DNA from: Candidatus Eiseniibacteriota bacterium
GTDB lineage: Bacteria; Orphanbacterota; Orphanbacteria; Orphanbacterales; Orphanbacteraceae
Length of the DNA: 64,000 bases
Assembly (NCBI GenBank): GCA_024276995.1
Contig: JAJRWB010000014.1
Span: 124,001-188,000, forward strand
Reading direction: 5' to 3'
The notes beneath the pieces are model-generated. The model saw only the letters and a program-made list of their open reading frames with translations. It searched no databases and was not told the origin of the DNA. Of this stretch, positions 16,720-26,919 are shown piece after piece. The position numbers and the translations under genes are program-made. Position 1 is the stretch's first letter; each line of letters begins with the position of its first letter.

Positions 16720-18546
16720 ATGTGCGGCATCATCGGATACGCGGGAAAGAAGCCGGCGAGCCCCCTTCTCCTAGAAGGGTTGAGGCGGCTCGAGTATAGG
16801 GGCTACGATTCGGCGGGCATGGCGCTCGAAGAGGGTGATCACCTCTCGACCGTCAAGACGGTGGGGAAGATCGCTGTCCTCGCCGACACGCTCGGCCGCG
16901 CGCCGATGACCGGAACGGTCGGCGTCGCGCACACGCGCTGGGCGACCCACGGGATCCCGTCGCACGCCAACGCCCATCCCCATCTCGACTCGGAAGACGT
17001 CATCGCCGTGGTGCATAACGGGATCATCGAAAACTTCATCAGCCTGAGAAAATGGCTGGAGGGAGAGGGAATCGAGTTCCGCAGCGAGTCGGACACCGAG
17101 GTGCTCGCCCACTTGATCCGCTACTTCTTCACCACCACTCTCGAGGATGCCGTTCAGAAGGCGCTCCGCGAGGTGGAGGGAACCTACGGCATCGCCGTCC
17201 TTTCGAGCCTAGACCCGGGGAAGATCGTCGGCGCCCGCAACGGCTCACCCCTCGTGGTCGGCGTCGGCAGGGGCGAGAACTTCATCGCGTCCGACGTGAC
17301 GGCGCTTCTCGAGCATACCCGCCAGGTGATCTACCTCGATGACCGGGAGATGGTGGTGATCGACAGCGATCACGTTCACATCACCAACCTGGAAAATGTG
17401 ACCATCGAAAGGAAACCCGAAGAGGTGCTCTGGGACGTGGGGGACGTCGAGAAGGGCGGGTACGGCCATTACATGCGCAAGGAGATCGCCGAGCAGCCCC
17501 GCACGATCCGCGACGCCTACTCCGGCCGCGTGGTGGAGGAGTCGGGGATGGCCCATCTCGGCGGGCTCAACATACCGATGGAGACCCTCCAGGATCTGAA
17601 CCGCGTGATCATCACGGCGTGCGGTACGTCGTGGCATGCCGGGTTGATCGGCGAATACATGATCGAGGAGTTTTCCCGCCTCCCGGTGGAGGTGGAGTAC
17701 GCATCCGAGTTCCGCTATCGCAACCCGGTGGTCGATCACAACGACCTTGTGGTGGTGATCAGCCAGTCGGGCGAGACGGCCGACACCCTCGCCGCCATGC
17801 GCGAGGCGCAGCGCCACGGCGCCCGGGCGATCGGCATCTGCAACGTCGTCGGCTCCACCATCGCCCGGGAGGCGGACGGGGGAATCTACACCCATGCCGG
17901 TCCCGAGATCGGCGTCGCCTCCACGAAGGCGTTCACATCGCAGGTGACGACGCTCACCATCTTGAGCCTCCTTCTCGGCAGGCTGAGGAAGCTCTCCCAG
18001 CGGGAGGGACGGCGGATCGTCCACGCCCTCAAGAGGCTCCCCGCACAGGTGCAGTCGATACTCGATAGTGCCGAGCAGGTGGAGGCGATCGCGAAGCTCT
18101 ATTACGAGAACAACAACTTCCTCTACCTCGGTCGGGGGTACAATTTCCCCGTCGCCCTCGAAGGCGCCTTGAAGTTGAAGGAAATCAGTTACATCCACGC
18201 CGAAGGATACCCGGCGGCCGAGATGAAGCACGGACCGATCGCGCTGATCGACAAGAACATGCCGGTGGTGTTCATCGCCTTGAAGGACAGCGCCTACGGG
18301 AAGGTGATCGGCAACATCCAGCAGGTCGTTTCGAGAGGGGGGAGGATCATCGCCCTCGCCACCGAGGGGGACGACGTGATCCGCAAGTTCGCGGAACATG
18401 TGATTTATTTGCCGGCGACGCTCGAACCGCTCACGCCGATCCTCTCGGTCATCCCGCTGCAGCTTCTCGCGTACTTCATCGCCGTCGAGAGGGGATGTGA
18501 TGTCGACCAGCCGCGGAATCTGGCGAAGAGCGTGACGGTGGAGTGA
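16720..18546 (+). CDS. glmS: Glutamine-fructose-6-phosphate aminotransferase (isomerizing)
   Basis: A 608-residue enzyme that makes glucosamine-6-phosphate from fructose-6-phosphate and glutamine. The N-terminal glutaminase starts MCGIIGYAGKK, so Cys2 becomes the nucleophile after Met removal, and has THTRWATHG-like VAHTRWATHG. Two SIS domains follow (ITACGTSWHAG, VVISQSGETADT, GRGYNFPVALEGALKLKEI). It ends AKSVTVE, the canonical C-terminus. Only 30 nt separate it from glmM, too little for a glmS ribozyme. Confidence 0.98.
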   Translation: MCGIIGYAGKKPASPLLLEGLRRLEYRGYDSAGMALEEGDHLSTVKTVGKIAVLADTLGRAPMTGTVGVAHTRWATHGIPSHANAHPHLDSEDVIAVVHNGIIENFISLRKWLEGEGIEFRSESDTEVLAHLIRYFFTTTLEDAVQKALREVEGTYGIAVLSSLDPGKIVGARNGSPLVVGVGRGENFIASDVTALLEHTRQVIYLDDREMVVIDSDHVHITNLENVTIERKPEEVLWDVGDVEKGGYGHYMRKEIAEQPRTIRDAYSGRVVEESGMAHLGGLNIPMETLQDLNRVIITACGTSWHAGLIGEYMIEEFSRLPVEVEYASEFRYRNPVVDHNDLVVVISQSGETADTLAAMREAQRHGARAIGICNVVGSTIAREADGGIYTHAGPEIGVASTKAFTSQVTTLTILSLLLGRLRKLSQREGRRIVHALKRLPAQVQSILDSAEQVEAIAKLYYENNNFLYLGRGYNFPVALEGALKLKEISYIHAEGYPAAEMKHGPIALIDKNMPVVFIALKDSAYGKVIGNIQQVVSRGGRIIALATEGDDVIRKFAEHVIYLPATLEPLTPILSVIPLQLLAYFIAVERGCDVDQPRNLAKSVTVE

Positions 18547-18550
18547 GAGA

Positions 18551-18946
18551 TTGAAACAGAAATCGACAATCCGGACAACGGGGGCGCCGGCGGCGGTCGG
18601 TCCGTACAGCCAGGCGATCGCGGCGGGAGGCTTCCTATTCACCGCCGGGCAGATCGCCCTCGATCCGGAAGGCGGCTCGACCGCCGGATCGACCGTGGGG
18701 GAGCAGACCGCGAGGGTGCTCGAGAATCTTCGCGCCGTGCTCGAAGCGGGCGGGGCGACTCCGGGCGACGTGGTGAAGACGACCGTCTATCTTTCAGACT
18801 TGAACGGCTTCGGCGAAATGAACGAAGTGTACGCCCGCTTCTTCGGCGATTGGGCGCCGGCGCGGTCGTGCGTCGAGGTGAGTCGCCTTCCGAAGGGGGC
18901 GCTCGTGGAGATCGACGCCGTCGCCGTGGTGAAGCGACAAGCATGA
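18551..18946 (+). CDS. ridA: RidA family imine/enamine deaminase
   Basis: A 131-residue Rid/YjgF/UK114 protein that hydrolyses reactive enamine and imine intermediates made by PLP enzymes. It has GPYSQAI, FTAGQIALDPEGG, TTVYLSDLNGFGEMNEVY and the Arg-containing active-site stretch ARSCVEVSRLPKGALVEI. The start is TTG at 18551, four nt after the glmS stop with GAGTGAGAG upstream. It is followed by tRNA-Sec. Confidence 0.95.
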   Translation: MKQKSTIRTTGAPAAVGPYSQAIAAGGFLFTAGQIALDPEGGSTAGSTVGEQTARVLENLRAVLEAGGATPGDVVKTTVYLSDLNGFGEMNEVYARFFGDWAPARSCVEVSRLPKGALVEIDAVAVVKRQA

Positions 18947-18961
18947 CCGTTCGCGAAAGAA

Positions 18962-19059
18962 GGGAGTGGATAGGTCCTGGTGGGCCTCGAGGACTTCAAA
19001 TCCTTCCGTCGGGTGCTAAAACCATCCGAGGTGGGTTCGATTCCCACACATTCCCGCCA
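18962..19059 (+). tRNA. selC: Selenocysteine tRNA (TCA)
   Basis: A 98-nt tRNA with the bacterial tRNA-Sec hallmarks. The acceptor GGGAGTG (18962-18968) pairs with CATTCCC. The D stem is 6 bp with a 4-nt loop (AGGTCC, TGGT, GGGCCT at 18972-18987). The anticodon loop CTTCAAA carries TCA at 18996-18998, reading UGA. A long variable arm forms TCGGGTG/CATCCGA. The T arm is GTGGG/CCCAC around TTCGATT. The discriminator is G and CCA is encoded. This implies a UGA-decoding system elsewhere in the genome; selA, selB and selD are not in the window. Confidence 0.95.
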
Positions 19060-19068
19060 CTTTCCCGC

Positions 19069-19590
19069 CTGGGGAAGAATCTCTTCTCCCCGGCGGCGCT
19101 CTTCCTATTCGCGGTGTTCTTGTCGCTAAACCCTCTGTTCACCGCGGAGGTGAAAGGGGCCGGCCCCGCGGACGAACCGACCCCCTCCCCATTCTGGTCG
19201 TGCATCCGATCCGCCGTCGTTCCGGGATGGGGTCAGATTCACAACGGCAGCCCGCTCAGGGGAGCGATGATCTTTTCGGCGCAGGCGTACTTCCTGACCC
19301 GCTTCGCCGCCGCCGAGAAACGGAGTTCGTACTACCGCGATCGGATGGTCGATCCTTCGGCGGCTTGGGACGCGGCGTATCTTCAGGAAAAGTATGATGA
19401 CCGGCGCGGCATCCGGAACGATATGGTATGGTGGATGACGATTTTCGGACTCTATTCGCTTATCGATGCGTACGTCGACGCGAGCATGGCCGGCTTCGAC
19501 CGCGAGATCGCCGATGTCGAGCGCGTCACGTTCGGCACCGGCGAGACGCCCGGCGGCGATCACGTCGTCACCGTGACGGTGGCGTGGTAG
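19069..19590 (+). CDS. DUF5683 domain membrane/secreted protein
   Basis: The frame runs open through the tRNA-Sec gene, so the true start must lie after 19059. Candidates are CTG at 19069, which gives a good signal peptide (GKNLFSPAALFLFAVFLSL), or GTG at 19117. The mature part has SAVVPGWGQIHNGSPLRGA, the DUF5683 signature (PGxGQxYNG in other members), then an AYFLTRFAAAEKRSSYYRD segment and YDDRRGIRNDMVWW. DUF5683 is found mainly in Bacteroidetes and related phyla; its function is unknown. It lies 22 nt before lepB. Confidence 0.8.
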   Translation: MGKNLFSPAALFLFAVFLSLNPLFTAEVKGAGPADEPTPSPFWSCIRSAVVPGWGQIHNGSPLRGAMIFSAQAYFLTRFAAAEKRSSYYRDRMVDPSAAWDAAYLQEKYDDRRGIRNDMVWWMTIFGLYSLIDAYVDASMAGFDREIADVERVTFGTGETPGGDHVVTVTVAW

Positions 19591-19612
19591 AACGACGGAG
19601 GAAATAGGATCG

Positions 19613-20248
19613 TTGGGGAAAAGAGGCAAACCGGCGAGGCGGACGAAAGGGCGGGTCGGAGGGCGGAAAGGTTCGATCTTCCGCGAATACGGCGAGGCGA
19701 TCCTCGTCTCGGCGGTGCTCTTCTTCTTTCTGCGATCGTTCGTTGTCCAGGCGTATCAGATTCCCTCCGGGTCGATGGAGGACACGTTGCTCATCGGCGA
19801 CTTCCTCGTGGCGAACAAGTTTCTCTACGGCGGTCGCGTGCCCGGCACCGATTGGCGTCTTCCCGCCGTTCGCCCACCCCGGAGGGGGGACATCATCGTC
19901 TTCCGCGCCCCCCATGTCGACAAGGATTTCATCAAACGGTGCATCGCGGTCGAGGGGGACACCGTGGAGCTGAGGGACAACGTGGTCTACCTGAATAACG
20001 TACGACAAGACGAACCGTACGTCGTCTTCAAGGGCACGGCACCGCCGAAGGCGAACTGGGGCCCCGAGGTGATTCCGAAGGGAAAATTGCTCATGCTCGG
20101 CGACAACCGGAACCAGAGCAGCGACAGTCGCTACTGGGGTCTGCTCGACAAGAACCGCGTGGAGGGACGCGCCATGTTCCTCTACTTCTCCTGGAACCGA
20201 GAACGCTTCCTGCCACGGCTGCGGAGGCTTTTCAGGGTGATCCGCTGA
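19613..20248 (+). CDS. lepB: Signal peptidase I
   Basis: A 211-residue membrane serine protease that cleaves signal peptides from exported proteins. A basic N-terminus is followed by one membrane helix ([16 protein letters not shown]) and then the active-site box [10 protein letters not shown]. The Lys region is [13 protein letters not shown], and the conserved [14 protein letters not shown] follows. The start is TTG at 19613 with GGAGG at 19597-19601. One membrane segment and this length are typical outside the enterobacteria. Confidence 0.97.
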   Translation: MGKRGKPARRTKGRVGGRKGSIFREYGEAILVSAVLFFFLRSFVVQAYQIPSGSMEDTLLIGDFLVANKFLYGGRVPGTDWRLPAVRPPRRGDIIVFRAPHVDKDFIKRCIAVEGDTVELRDNVVYLNNVRQDEPYVVFKGTAPPKANWGPEVIPKGKLLMLGDNRNQSSDSRYWGLLDKNRVEGRAMFLYFSWNRERFLPRLRRLFRVIR

Positions 20249-20273
20249 GCGGACCGGCCCGATACGGAAACCG

Positions 20274-22091
20274 ATGAGCCAGCTACAGAAGCGGATTCGC
20301 AATTTCTGCATCATCGCCCATATCGATCACGGCAAGTCGACCCTCGCCGACCGGATCCTCGAGCGCACCGGCACGCTTTCGCGCGGCGAGATGCGCGACC
20401 AGGTTCTCGACAGCATGGACCTCGAACGGGAGAGGGGGATCACCATCAAGGCCCACGCGATCCGGATCGACTACAAGGATGCGACCGGGCACGAGTGGGC
20501 GCTCAACCTGATCGACACTCCGGGCCATGTCGATTTCTCCTACGAAGTCTCCCGTTCCCTCGCCGCGTGCGAGGGGGCTCTCCTCGTGGTGGACGCCTCC
20601 CAGGGGATCGAGGCGCAGACGATCGCCAATTTCTACCTCGCCCTCGAACACGATCTCGCCATCGTCCCGGTGCTGAACAAGATCGACCTGCCGAACGCGC
20701 GAACCGAGGCGGTGAAGGAAGCACTCTGCGATCTTACCGGGGAAAGCCCGGAAAACGTCTTCGAAATCAGCGCCCGCACGGGCGAGGGGGTGGACGAACT
20801 CCTCGATCGAATGACCGACCTGATCCCTCCCCCCGCCGGGCGCGAGGAGGATCCGCTCCAGGCGCTCATTTTCGATTCCGTGTTCGACCGCTTTCGCGGT
20901 GTGAACATCTACCTCCGTCTGATGCAGGGGCGTGTGCGTTCGGGGGATACGATCCGCTTTCTCGCCACCGGCGACGAGAGGGTCGTCGACGAGGTGGGGG
21001 TCTTCCGCTTGAAGCGGGTGCCCCGAGAGGAGCTGTGCGCCGGTGAGGTCGGCTACATTCTCGCCGGGATCAAGCAGATCCGCCACGCCCAGGTGGGCGA
21101 CACGGTCACCCTCTCTCGTGAAGGCGCCGTGGAGGCTTTGCCCGGGTTCCAAGAACCGAAGCCGATGGTATTCAGCGGCATGTTCCCCACCGATCCGGGG
21201 GAGTACGACCTCCTGCGCGACGCCCTCGAGAAGCTCCACCTCAACGACGCGGCGATCACCTTCGAACCGGAATCGTCGGAAGCGCTCGGCTTCGGTTTCC
21301 GCTGCGGTTTTCTCGGCATGCTCCACCTCGAGGTCGTCCAGGAGCGCCTCGAGAGAGAATACGACCTCAACCTGATCAGCACGATCCCGAGCGTCGTCTT
21401 TAGGGCGATACTCAACGACGGCTCGGTGAAGCGGGTCGACAACCCGAGGCATCTTCCCGATCCGGGAGAGATCGAAAGGATCGAAGAGCCGATAGTCGAT
21501 GCGCGAATCATCACGCCCACCGAGTACATGGGCAATGTCAACAAGCTGATCGGGGAGAAGCGCGGAGTGCACAAGGAGATGGAGTATCTAGAGCCGACGC
21601 GGGTCCAACTCCGTTTCGAGCTTCCTCTCGCCGAGGTCGTCCTCGATTTCTACGACCGCCTCCAATCGGTGACCCGGGGATACGCATCGTACGATTACGA
21701 GCACTCCGGTTTCACCACCTCCGACATGGTCCGCCTCGACGTGCTCGTCAACGGAGAGCCGGTCGACGCCCTGTCGATCATCGTGCACCGGGAGAAAGCG
21801 TATTCGTGGGGCCGGCAACTAACCGGGCGGCTCAAGGAACTGATCCCGAGACAGATGTACCAGGTGGCGATCCAGGCGGCCATCGGGACGAAGGTGATCG
21901 CCCGGGAGACGGTCTCGGCCTACCGGAAAGACGTGATCGCCAAGTGCTACGGCGGCGACATCACGCGCAAGCGGAAGCTCCTCGAGAAACAGAAAGAGGG
22001 GAAAAAGCGGATGAAGCAGATCGGGTCGGTCCAGATCCCCCAGGAAGCGTTTCTCGCCGTGCTCCGGGTGAATGACGACAAGGGAAAATAG
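20274..22091 (+). CDS. lepA: Elongation factor 4
   Basis: A 605-residue ribosomal GTPase thought to remodel stalled or back-translocated ribosomes. The G domain has [30 protein letters not shown] and VLNKIDLP. The EF-G-like domains follow, then the LepA-specific C-terminal domain ([38 protein letters not shown]). It leads the lepA-hemW-grpE-dnaK-dnaJ-rsmE string, a widely conserved order, and overlaps the next gene by 20 nt. Confidence 0.98.
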   Translation: MSQLQKRIRNFCIIAHIDHGKSTLADRILERTGTLSRGEMRDQVLDSMDLERERGITIKAHAIRIDYKDATGHEWALNLIDTPGHVDFSYEVSRSLAACEGALLVVDASQGIEAQTIANFYLALEHDLAIVPVLNKIDLPNARTEAVKEALCDLTGESPENVFEISARTGEGVDELLDRMTDLIPPPAGREEDPLQALIFDSVFDRFRGVNIYLRLMQGRVRSGDTIRFLATGDERVVDEVGVFRLKRVPREELCAGEVGYILAGIKQIRHAQVGDTVTLSREGAVEALPGFQEPKPMVFSGMFPTDPGEYDLLRDALEKLHLNDAAITFEPESSEALGFGFRCGFLGMLHLEVVQERLEREYDLNLISTIPSVVFRAILNDGSVKRVDNPRHLPDPGEIERIEEPIVDARIITPTEYMGNVNKLIGEKRGVHKEMEYLEPTRVQLRFELPLAEVVLDFYDRLQSVTRGYASYDYEHSGFTTSDMVRLDVLVNGEPVDALSIIVHREKAYSWGRQLTGRLKELIPRQMYQVAIQAAIGTKVIARETVSAYRKDVIAKCYGGDITRKRKLLEKQKEGKKRMKQIGSVQIPQEAFLAVLRVNDDKGK

Positions 22092-23088
22092 TTACGGCAT
22101 TTTTGTCGCCCTGCCGCCGCCGGGCGATTCGCCCGCCGAGGCGGTCCTCGCCGGGGAGATCGCCTCCCCGCCCATTCCCTTTCCCACGAAGGGGCGCTGC
22201 ACCGATCTTTATGTCGACTCGAAACGATCCTCCCCCTTCCCGGGCGGGCGAGCCGCCGGGGAAATCGCTCCCCTGGCGGAACTGATCCGCCGCCATGCCC
22301 CGCCGGAGCGCTCCTTCGAGATCGAGGCCGCCGGCGAGGAAACCGGACCGCTCTGCAACCAAGCCGTTCTCTTTCGCGACGCCGGGTTCAACCGGATCTG
22401 CCTCGCCGCTCCGGTCGGCGGGAGCGCCCTTCTCGTCCGATCGATCGATGCCGCCCGGTGCGCCGGAATCGACCGGATCGCCGTGGAACATCCCTTCGCC
22501 CGCGTCGGCGAAAGCGCGGCGGACGAGCGGGAAAGGCTCGCGGCGGCGGTCGAGGCGGGGGCCGAACACATCTCCCTCGTCGAACGGGCGGACCGGACGG
22601 TCGGCGAGGAGGAATGGCTCCGCCGCTACCGCGCCACATCGGACTTCCTCCGCCGCCGCGGTTTTCTCCGCTACGAGATCGCCCACTTCTCCCTTCCGGG
22701 TCGGGAGAGCGCCCACGTCCTTCGGGTTTTTCGTTGCGGCACCGTCGTCGGCTTCGGTCCCGGGGCGGTCAGTCGCAAGGGACGGCTGCGAGTCCGCCGC
22801 CCGGCGGACGACGTCGCCTCGACCCCCTTCACCCGAAAAGAGGCCGGCGAAACGATCTCTGCTGAAGAGAAGGCGTGGGAAGAGTTTTCCCTTGGCATCC
22901 GACTTGCAGAAGGTGTGGATATCGGGACGATCACCGCTCATCCGGGCAGATCGTTCCGAGATGCGCTGATCGGCGCCGTGGAGGCGCTGGCGGCGTCCGG
23001 ATGGCTCGAACGGGTCGGGGATCGTGTCCGATTGAGTAGGAAGGGGATCCCCCTGGCTGACAAAATAGCAGCCGATATGCTGCCATAA
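22072..23088 (+). CDS. HemW-family protein lacking the radical-SAM iron-sulfur motif
   Basis: A 338-residue protein occupying the hemW position after lepA. Family landmarks align in order: AGFNRICLA (104-112, HemW GVNRLSFG), AGAEHISLV (162-170), [20 protein letters not shown] (196-215, HemW GxxQYEISNFAxxGxESxHN), VVGFGPGA and [13 protein letters not shown]. The N-terminal loop IPFCxxxCxYCDF is replaced by VALPPPGDS. The five cysteines (43, 95, 110, 130, 222) cannot form CxxxCxxC. The GGGTPS motif reads DSKRSS and the HNxxYW heme motif is degraded. It is therefore predicted not to bind a cluster or SAM. The frame is intact, which argues against a recent pseudogene. HemW itself is a heme chaperone related to HemN. 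Confidence 0.85.
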   Translation: MTTRENSYGIFVALPPPGDSPAEAVLAGEIASPPIPFPTKGRCTDLYVDSKRSSPFPGGRAAGEIAPLAELIRRHAPPERSFEIEAAGEETGPLCNQAVLFRDAGFNRICLAAPVGGSALLVRSIDAARCAGIDRIAVEHPFARVGESAADERERLAAAVEAGAEHISLVERADRTVGEEEWLRRYRATSDFLRRRGFLRYEIAHFSLPGRESAHVLRVFRCGTVVGFGPGAVSRKGRLRVRRPADDVASTPFTRKEAGETISAEEKAWEEFSLGIRLAEGVDIGTITAHPGRSFRDALIGAVEALAASGWLERVGDRVRLSRKGIPLADKIAADMLP

Positions 23089-23166
23089 CGGCAGACCCTT
23101 ACGGGCGGAGGTACATGGAATCGTCACGACACGGGCATTCGCCCGTTCGCTCGACAGGAGAGGAAC

Positions 23167-23811
23167 ATGGGGCAGCGGAAGAAGAAGCAGCCCGGCGCCG
23201 ACGGGGGGAAGACCGGTCGGGAGAGTGGGCCGGAAGAGGTTACCGAGAAGAACGAGCCGTTGGCGGCCGAACCGGAAGACGGGAACGCGGAAAGGAAGGG
23301 CGAAGCTCCTCCCGAAGCGGACGGCCTCGAAGTGCTTCGCGAGGAGAACGAGAAGCTTCGCGACAAGTGGCTTCGTGCGGTGGCCGAACTGGACAATTTC
23401 CGCAAACGCGCCGCGCGTGACCGGCAAAGGGAGATCCTCTTCGCACGCACGGCGGCGATCGTCCCTCTCCTCGAAGTGCTCGACGATGTCGAGCGCGCCG
23501 TCGACCACGAAGGCGCATCGGTGGATGATCTGCGAAGGGGGATCGAGATGATCCGGGACAAGTTCATCGACAAGCTCGCATCGATCGGTGTCGAGGCGAT
23601 CGAGTCGATGGAAAAACCGTTCGACCCCGAGAGGATGGACGCCCTCGCCACCGTTCCGTGTGCCGATGTCCCGGCGGGAACGGTGATCGGTGAAATCAGG
23701 AAAGGTTATCTACTGAACGATGCAGTGATCCGGCACGCCCAGGTCTCGGTCGCCGCCGTACCCGACGATGACGGACCGGACGGCGACGAGAAGGGTCGTT
23801 CCGAGGGATAG
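23167..23811 (+). CDS. grpE: Nucleotide exchange factor GrpE
   Basis: A 214-residue DnaK cochaperone. A charged, poorly conserved N-terminal 50 residues are followed by the long coiled coil (LRDKWLRAVAELDNFRKRAARD) and the beta domain ending GTVIGEIRKGYLLNDAVIRHAQV. The ATG has AGGAGAGG upstream. The 78-nt gap before it carries one small hairpin (ACGGGC/GCCCGT near 23131-23146) but no CIRCE element, and no hrcA gene precedes it. Confidence 0.97.
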   Translation: MGQRKKKQPGADGGKTGRESGPEEVTEKNEPLAAEPEDGNAERKGEAPPEADGLEVLREENEKLRDKWLRAVAELDNFRKRAARDRQREILFARTAAIVPLLEVLDDVERAVDHEGASVDDLRRGIEMIRDKFIDKLASIGVEAIESMEKPFDPERMDALATVPCADVPAGTVIGEIRKGYLLNDAVIRHAQVSVAAVPDDDGPDGDEKGRSEG

Positions 23812-23856
23812 AAGAAAAGGAGAATGTCGCGAAAGCGAACGGCAAGGAGATAGAAA

Positions 23857-25794
23857 ATGGGTAAAGTAATCGGCATCGATCTGGGCACCACGAATTCCGT
23901 GGTCGCCGTCGTGGAGGACGGCGAGGCGAAGGTGATTCCCAATCCGGAAGGAGGCCGGACGACTCCGTCGATCGTGGCGTTCACGAAGGAAGGAGAACGC
24001 CTCGTCGGGCAGGTCGCCAAACGGCAGGCGATCACGAACCCCGAGAACACGATCTACTCGATCAAGCGTTTCATGGGGCGGAAGGTCTCCGAGGTGACCG
24101 AAGAGCAGAAGATCGTGACCTATGACATCGTGGAGGCTGCGAACGGCGACGTCCGGGTTCACGTGACGAACCCCGAGAACATGTACGCTCCGCCGGAGAT
24201 CTCCGCCATGGTGCTCCAGTATCTCAAGAAGGCGGCGGAGGAGTACCTCGGCGAGGAGGTCACCGAGGCGGTGATCACCGTGCCGGCGTACTTCAACGAT
24301 TCGCAGAGACAGGCGACGAAGGACGCCGGAAAGATCGCCGGCCTCGACGTGAAGCGGATCATCAACGAGCCGACCGCGGCCTCCCTCGCGTACGGCCTCG
24401 ATAGGAAGGCCGAGGAGAAGATCGCCGTGTTCGACCTGGGAGGCGGCACGTTCGACATCTCGATTCTCGAACTCGGCGAGGGGGTGTTCGAGGTGAAGGC
24501 GACGAACGGCGATACCCACCTCGGCGGCGATGATTTCGACCAGCGGCTGATCGACCATCTCGCCTCCGAGTTCCAGAAGGAAACGGGGATCGATATCCGG
24601 TCCGACAAGATGGCGCTCCAGCGCCTCAAGGAAGCGGCGGAAAAGGCGAAGTGCGAGCTTTCCTCCACCATGCAGACGAACGTGAACCTGCCGTTCATCA
24701 CCGCGGATTCTTCGGGTCCGAAGCATCTCGACGTGACGATCACGCGGGCGAAATTCGACCAGCTCACCGCCGATCTCGTGGAGCGGACGATCGAGCAGTG
24801 CCGGAAGGCGCTCAGCGACGGCGGTTTCACGGCGAACGATATCGATCAGGTCATTCTCGTGGGCGGCTCGACGCGGATCCCCGCGGTGGCGGAAAAGGTG
24901 AAGGAGTTTTTCGGGCGTGAACCGCACAAGGGCGTGAACCCCGACGAGGTGGTCGCCGTGGGCGCGGCGATCCAGGGGGGCGTCATCGCCGGCGACGTGA
25001 AGGATGTTCTCCTTCTCGACGTGACCCCTCTTTCCCTCGGCATCGAGACCCTCGGCGGGGTGATGACGAAGCTGATCGAAAGGAACACGACCATCCCGAC
25101 GAAGAAGAGCCAGGTTTTCTCCACCGCCTCGGACAACCAGCCGGCGGTGAGCATCCATGTTCTTCAGGGCGAAAGGGAGATGGCCTCCGACAACAGGACG
25201 CTCGGCCGTTTCGACCTCACCGAGATCCCGCCGGCGCCCCGTGGGCTGCCGCAGATCGAGGTGACCTTCGACATCGACGCCAACGGCATCGTCCACGTGT
25301 CGGCGAAGGATCTCGGAACGGGGAGGGAACAGAAGATCAAAATCCAGGCGTCGAGCGGCCTGAGCGACGACGAGGTGAAGTCGATGGTGAGCGAAGCGGA
25401 AGCGCACGCCGCCGAGGACCGGAAGCGGCGCGAGGCGGTGGAGACGCGCAACCAGGCGGATCAGCTCGTCTACCAGGTGGAGAAGAACGTCCGCGAGCAC
25501 GGCGACAAGATCGACGCGACGACGCGCAAGATGATCGAGGACGCGGTGAACGACCTGAAGAGCGCCATCGAATCGAACGATGCCGAGCGGATGAAGAAAA
25601 AGATGGCCGACGTCGAGCAGGCGACCCACAAGCTCGCCGAGCAGATGTACGCGAACGCCACCGCGGAACAGGCGGCCGCAGGCGCAGGAGACGGAAGCGC
25701 GTCGCCGGGAGCGTCCGCACCGGAGGGGAACGATTCGGACGAAGCGGTGGAAGCCGATTTCGAAGTGGTGGAGGAAGACGAGGGGAAGAAGTAA
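23857..25794 (+). CDS. dnaK: Chaperone DnaK (Hsp70)
   Basis: A 645-residue ATP-dependent chaperone. The nucleotide-binding domain shows [63 protein letters not shown] and [12 protein letters not shown]. The linker [14 protein letters not shown] leads into the substrate-binding domain and helical lid. The C-terminus ends in an acidic EEDEGKK, like the EEVxDxK tail. It lies between grpE and dnaJ. Confidence 0.99.
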   Translation: MGKVIGIDLGTTNSVVAVVEDGEAKVIPNPEGGRTTPSIVAFTKEGERLVGQVAKRQAITNPENTIYSIKRFMGRKVSEVTEEQKIVTYDIVEAANGDVRVHVTNPENMYAPPEISAMVLQYLKKAAEEYLGEEVTEAVITVPAYFNDSQRQATKDAGKIAGLDVKRIINEPTAASLAYGLDRKAEEKIAVFDLGGGTFDISILELGEGVFEVKATNGDTHLGGDDFDQRLIDHLASEFQKETGIDIRSDKMALQRLKEAAEKAKCELSSTMQTNVNLPFITADSSGPKHLDVTITRAKFDQLTADLVERTIEQCRKALSDGGFTANDIDQVILVGGSTRIPAVAEKVKEFFGREPHKGVNPDEVVAVGAAIQGGVIAGDVKDVLLLDVTPLSLGIETLGGVMTKLIERNTTIPTKKSQVFSTASDNQPAVSIHVLQGEREMASDNRTLGRFDLTEIPPAPRGLPQIEVTFDIDANGIVHVSAKDLGTGREQKIKIQASSGLSDDEVKSMVSEAEAHAAEDRKRREAVETRNQADQLVYQVEKNVREHGDKIDATTRKMIEDAVNDLKSAIESNDAERMKKKMADVEQATHKLAEQMYANATAEQAAAGAGDGSASPGASAPEGNDSDEAVEADFEVVEEDEGKK

Positions 25795-25803
25795 ACTGTG
25801 CCC

Positions 25804-26919
25804 ATGGCGAAACGGGACTATTATGAAGTTCTCGACGTGCCGAAGAATGCCTCCGCCGAGGAGATCAAGAAGGCTTATCGGAAATTGGCGCTGAAGTATC
25901 ACCCCGACCGGAATCCCGGGGACAAGGCGGCGGAAGAAAGCTTCAAGGAAGCGACCGAGGCGTACGAGGTTCTCAGGGACGACGAGAAGCGAGGCCGGTA
26001 CGACCGGTTCGGCCACGCCGGCGTCGATCCGGCGGCGGCGGGAGGGGCGGCCGGTTTTGGCGGTGGGTACGGGAGCTTTGATCTTTCCGACGCGCTCCGT
26101 GCGTTTATGCGCGATTTCGGCGGCTTCGGCGATCTCTTCGGCGAGAGCGCCGATAGGGGGTCGGGCGCACCGAGGCCGGGCCGGGATCTCCAGATCAAGC
26201 TTCGGCTCACGCTGGAAGAAATCGCCGCGGGCGCGGAGAAGAAGGTGCGCGTCAAGGTACTCGGACGGTGCGACGAGTGCGGCGGCACGGGAAGCGCGTC
26301 GGGCGCCTCGCCGCGCCGGTGCGATACGTGCGGCGGCCAGGGACGGGTGCGCCAGGTGCAGCGTTCCCTTCTCGGCCAGTTCGTGAATATCACCGAGTGC
26401 CCGGCGTGCCGGGGCGAGGGGAGCGTCGTCGTCCACCCGTGTTCCACGTGCCGGGGCGAGGGGAGAGTCGCGCGGAAGGAATCGGTCACCGTCCGGATCC
26501 CGGCGGGGGTGAGCGCCGGGAACTATATCCCCCTCAGGGGGAAGGGGAACTGCGGCCTTCGCGGCGGCCCGAGGGGCGACCTGATCGTGGTGATCGAGGA
26601 GGAGCCCCACAAGCGTTTCGCCCGGCACGGCGATGACGTTCTCACCGAGGTATGGGTTCGCTTCGACCAGGCGGTTCTCGGCTCGGCCCTCGAGGTGGAT
26701 ACCCTCGACGGTCGGGTGAAGATGAACATTCCTCCGGGCACGCCGTCGGGCAAGGTGTTCCGCCTCCGGGGGAAGGGAATCCGCCATCTGCGCGGGAGAG
26801 GGTCGGGCGACCAACTCGTCCAGGTCCATGTCTGGGTGCCGAAAAAGCTGAAGCGCGAGGAGAGAAGGATTCTCGATGAAATAAAGAAAGGCGGCCTCTT
26901 CGAGCCGCCCGGCGGGTGA
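25804..26919 (+). CDS. dnaJ: Chaperone DnaJ (Hsp40)
   Basis: A 371-residue DnaK cochaperone. The J domain ([13 protein letters not shown], with HPD in [10 protein letters not shown]) is followed by a Gly-rich linker, a zinc domain with four CxxCxGxG repeats ([32 protein letters not shown]) and C-terminal substrate-binding domains. ATG 25804 gives the canonical N-terminus; a GTG two codons upstream is possible. Its TGA overlaps the rsmE GTG start. Confidence 0.98.
   Translation: MAKRDYYEVLDVPKNASAEEIKKAYRKLALKYHPDRNPGDKAAEESFKEATEAYEVLRDDEKRGRYDRFGHAGVDPAAAGGAAGFGGGYGSFDLSDALRAFMRDFGGFGDLFGESADRGSGAPRPGRDLQIKLRLTLEEIAAGAEKKVRVKVLGRCDECGGTGSASGASPRRCDTCGGQGRVRQVQRSLLGQFVNITECPACRGEGSVVVHPCSTCRGEGRVARKESVTVRIPAGVSAGNYIPLRGKGNCGLRGGPRGDLIVVIEEEPHKRFARHGDDVLTEVWVRFDQAVLGSALEVDTLDGRVKMNIPPGTPSGKVFRLRGKGIRHLRGRGSGDQLVQVHVWVPKKLKREERRILDEIKKGGLFEPPGG

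Noticed and set aside
18850-19068. Extension of the DUF5683 gene upstream to TTG 18850 or ATG 18943
   Set aside because: This reading passes through the whole tRNA-Sec gene and places the signal peptide internally; the ATGA overlap with ridA looks coincidental.
23089-23166. A CIRCE operator before grpE
   Set aside because: Only a 6-bp CG-rich hairpin is present; the TTAGCACTC/GAGTGCTAA repeat is absent.
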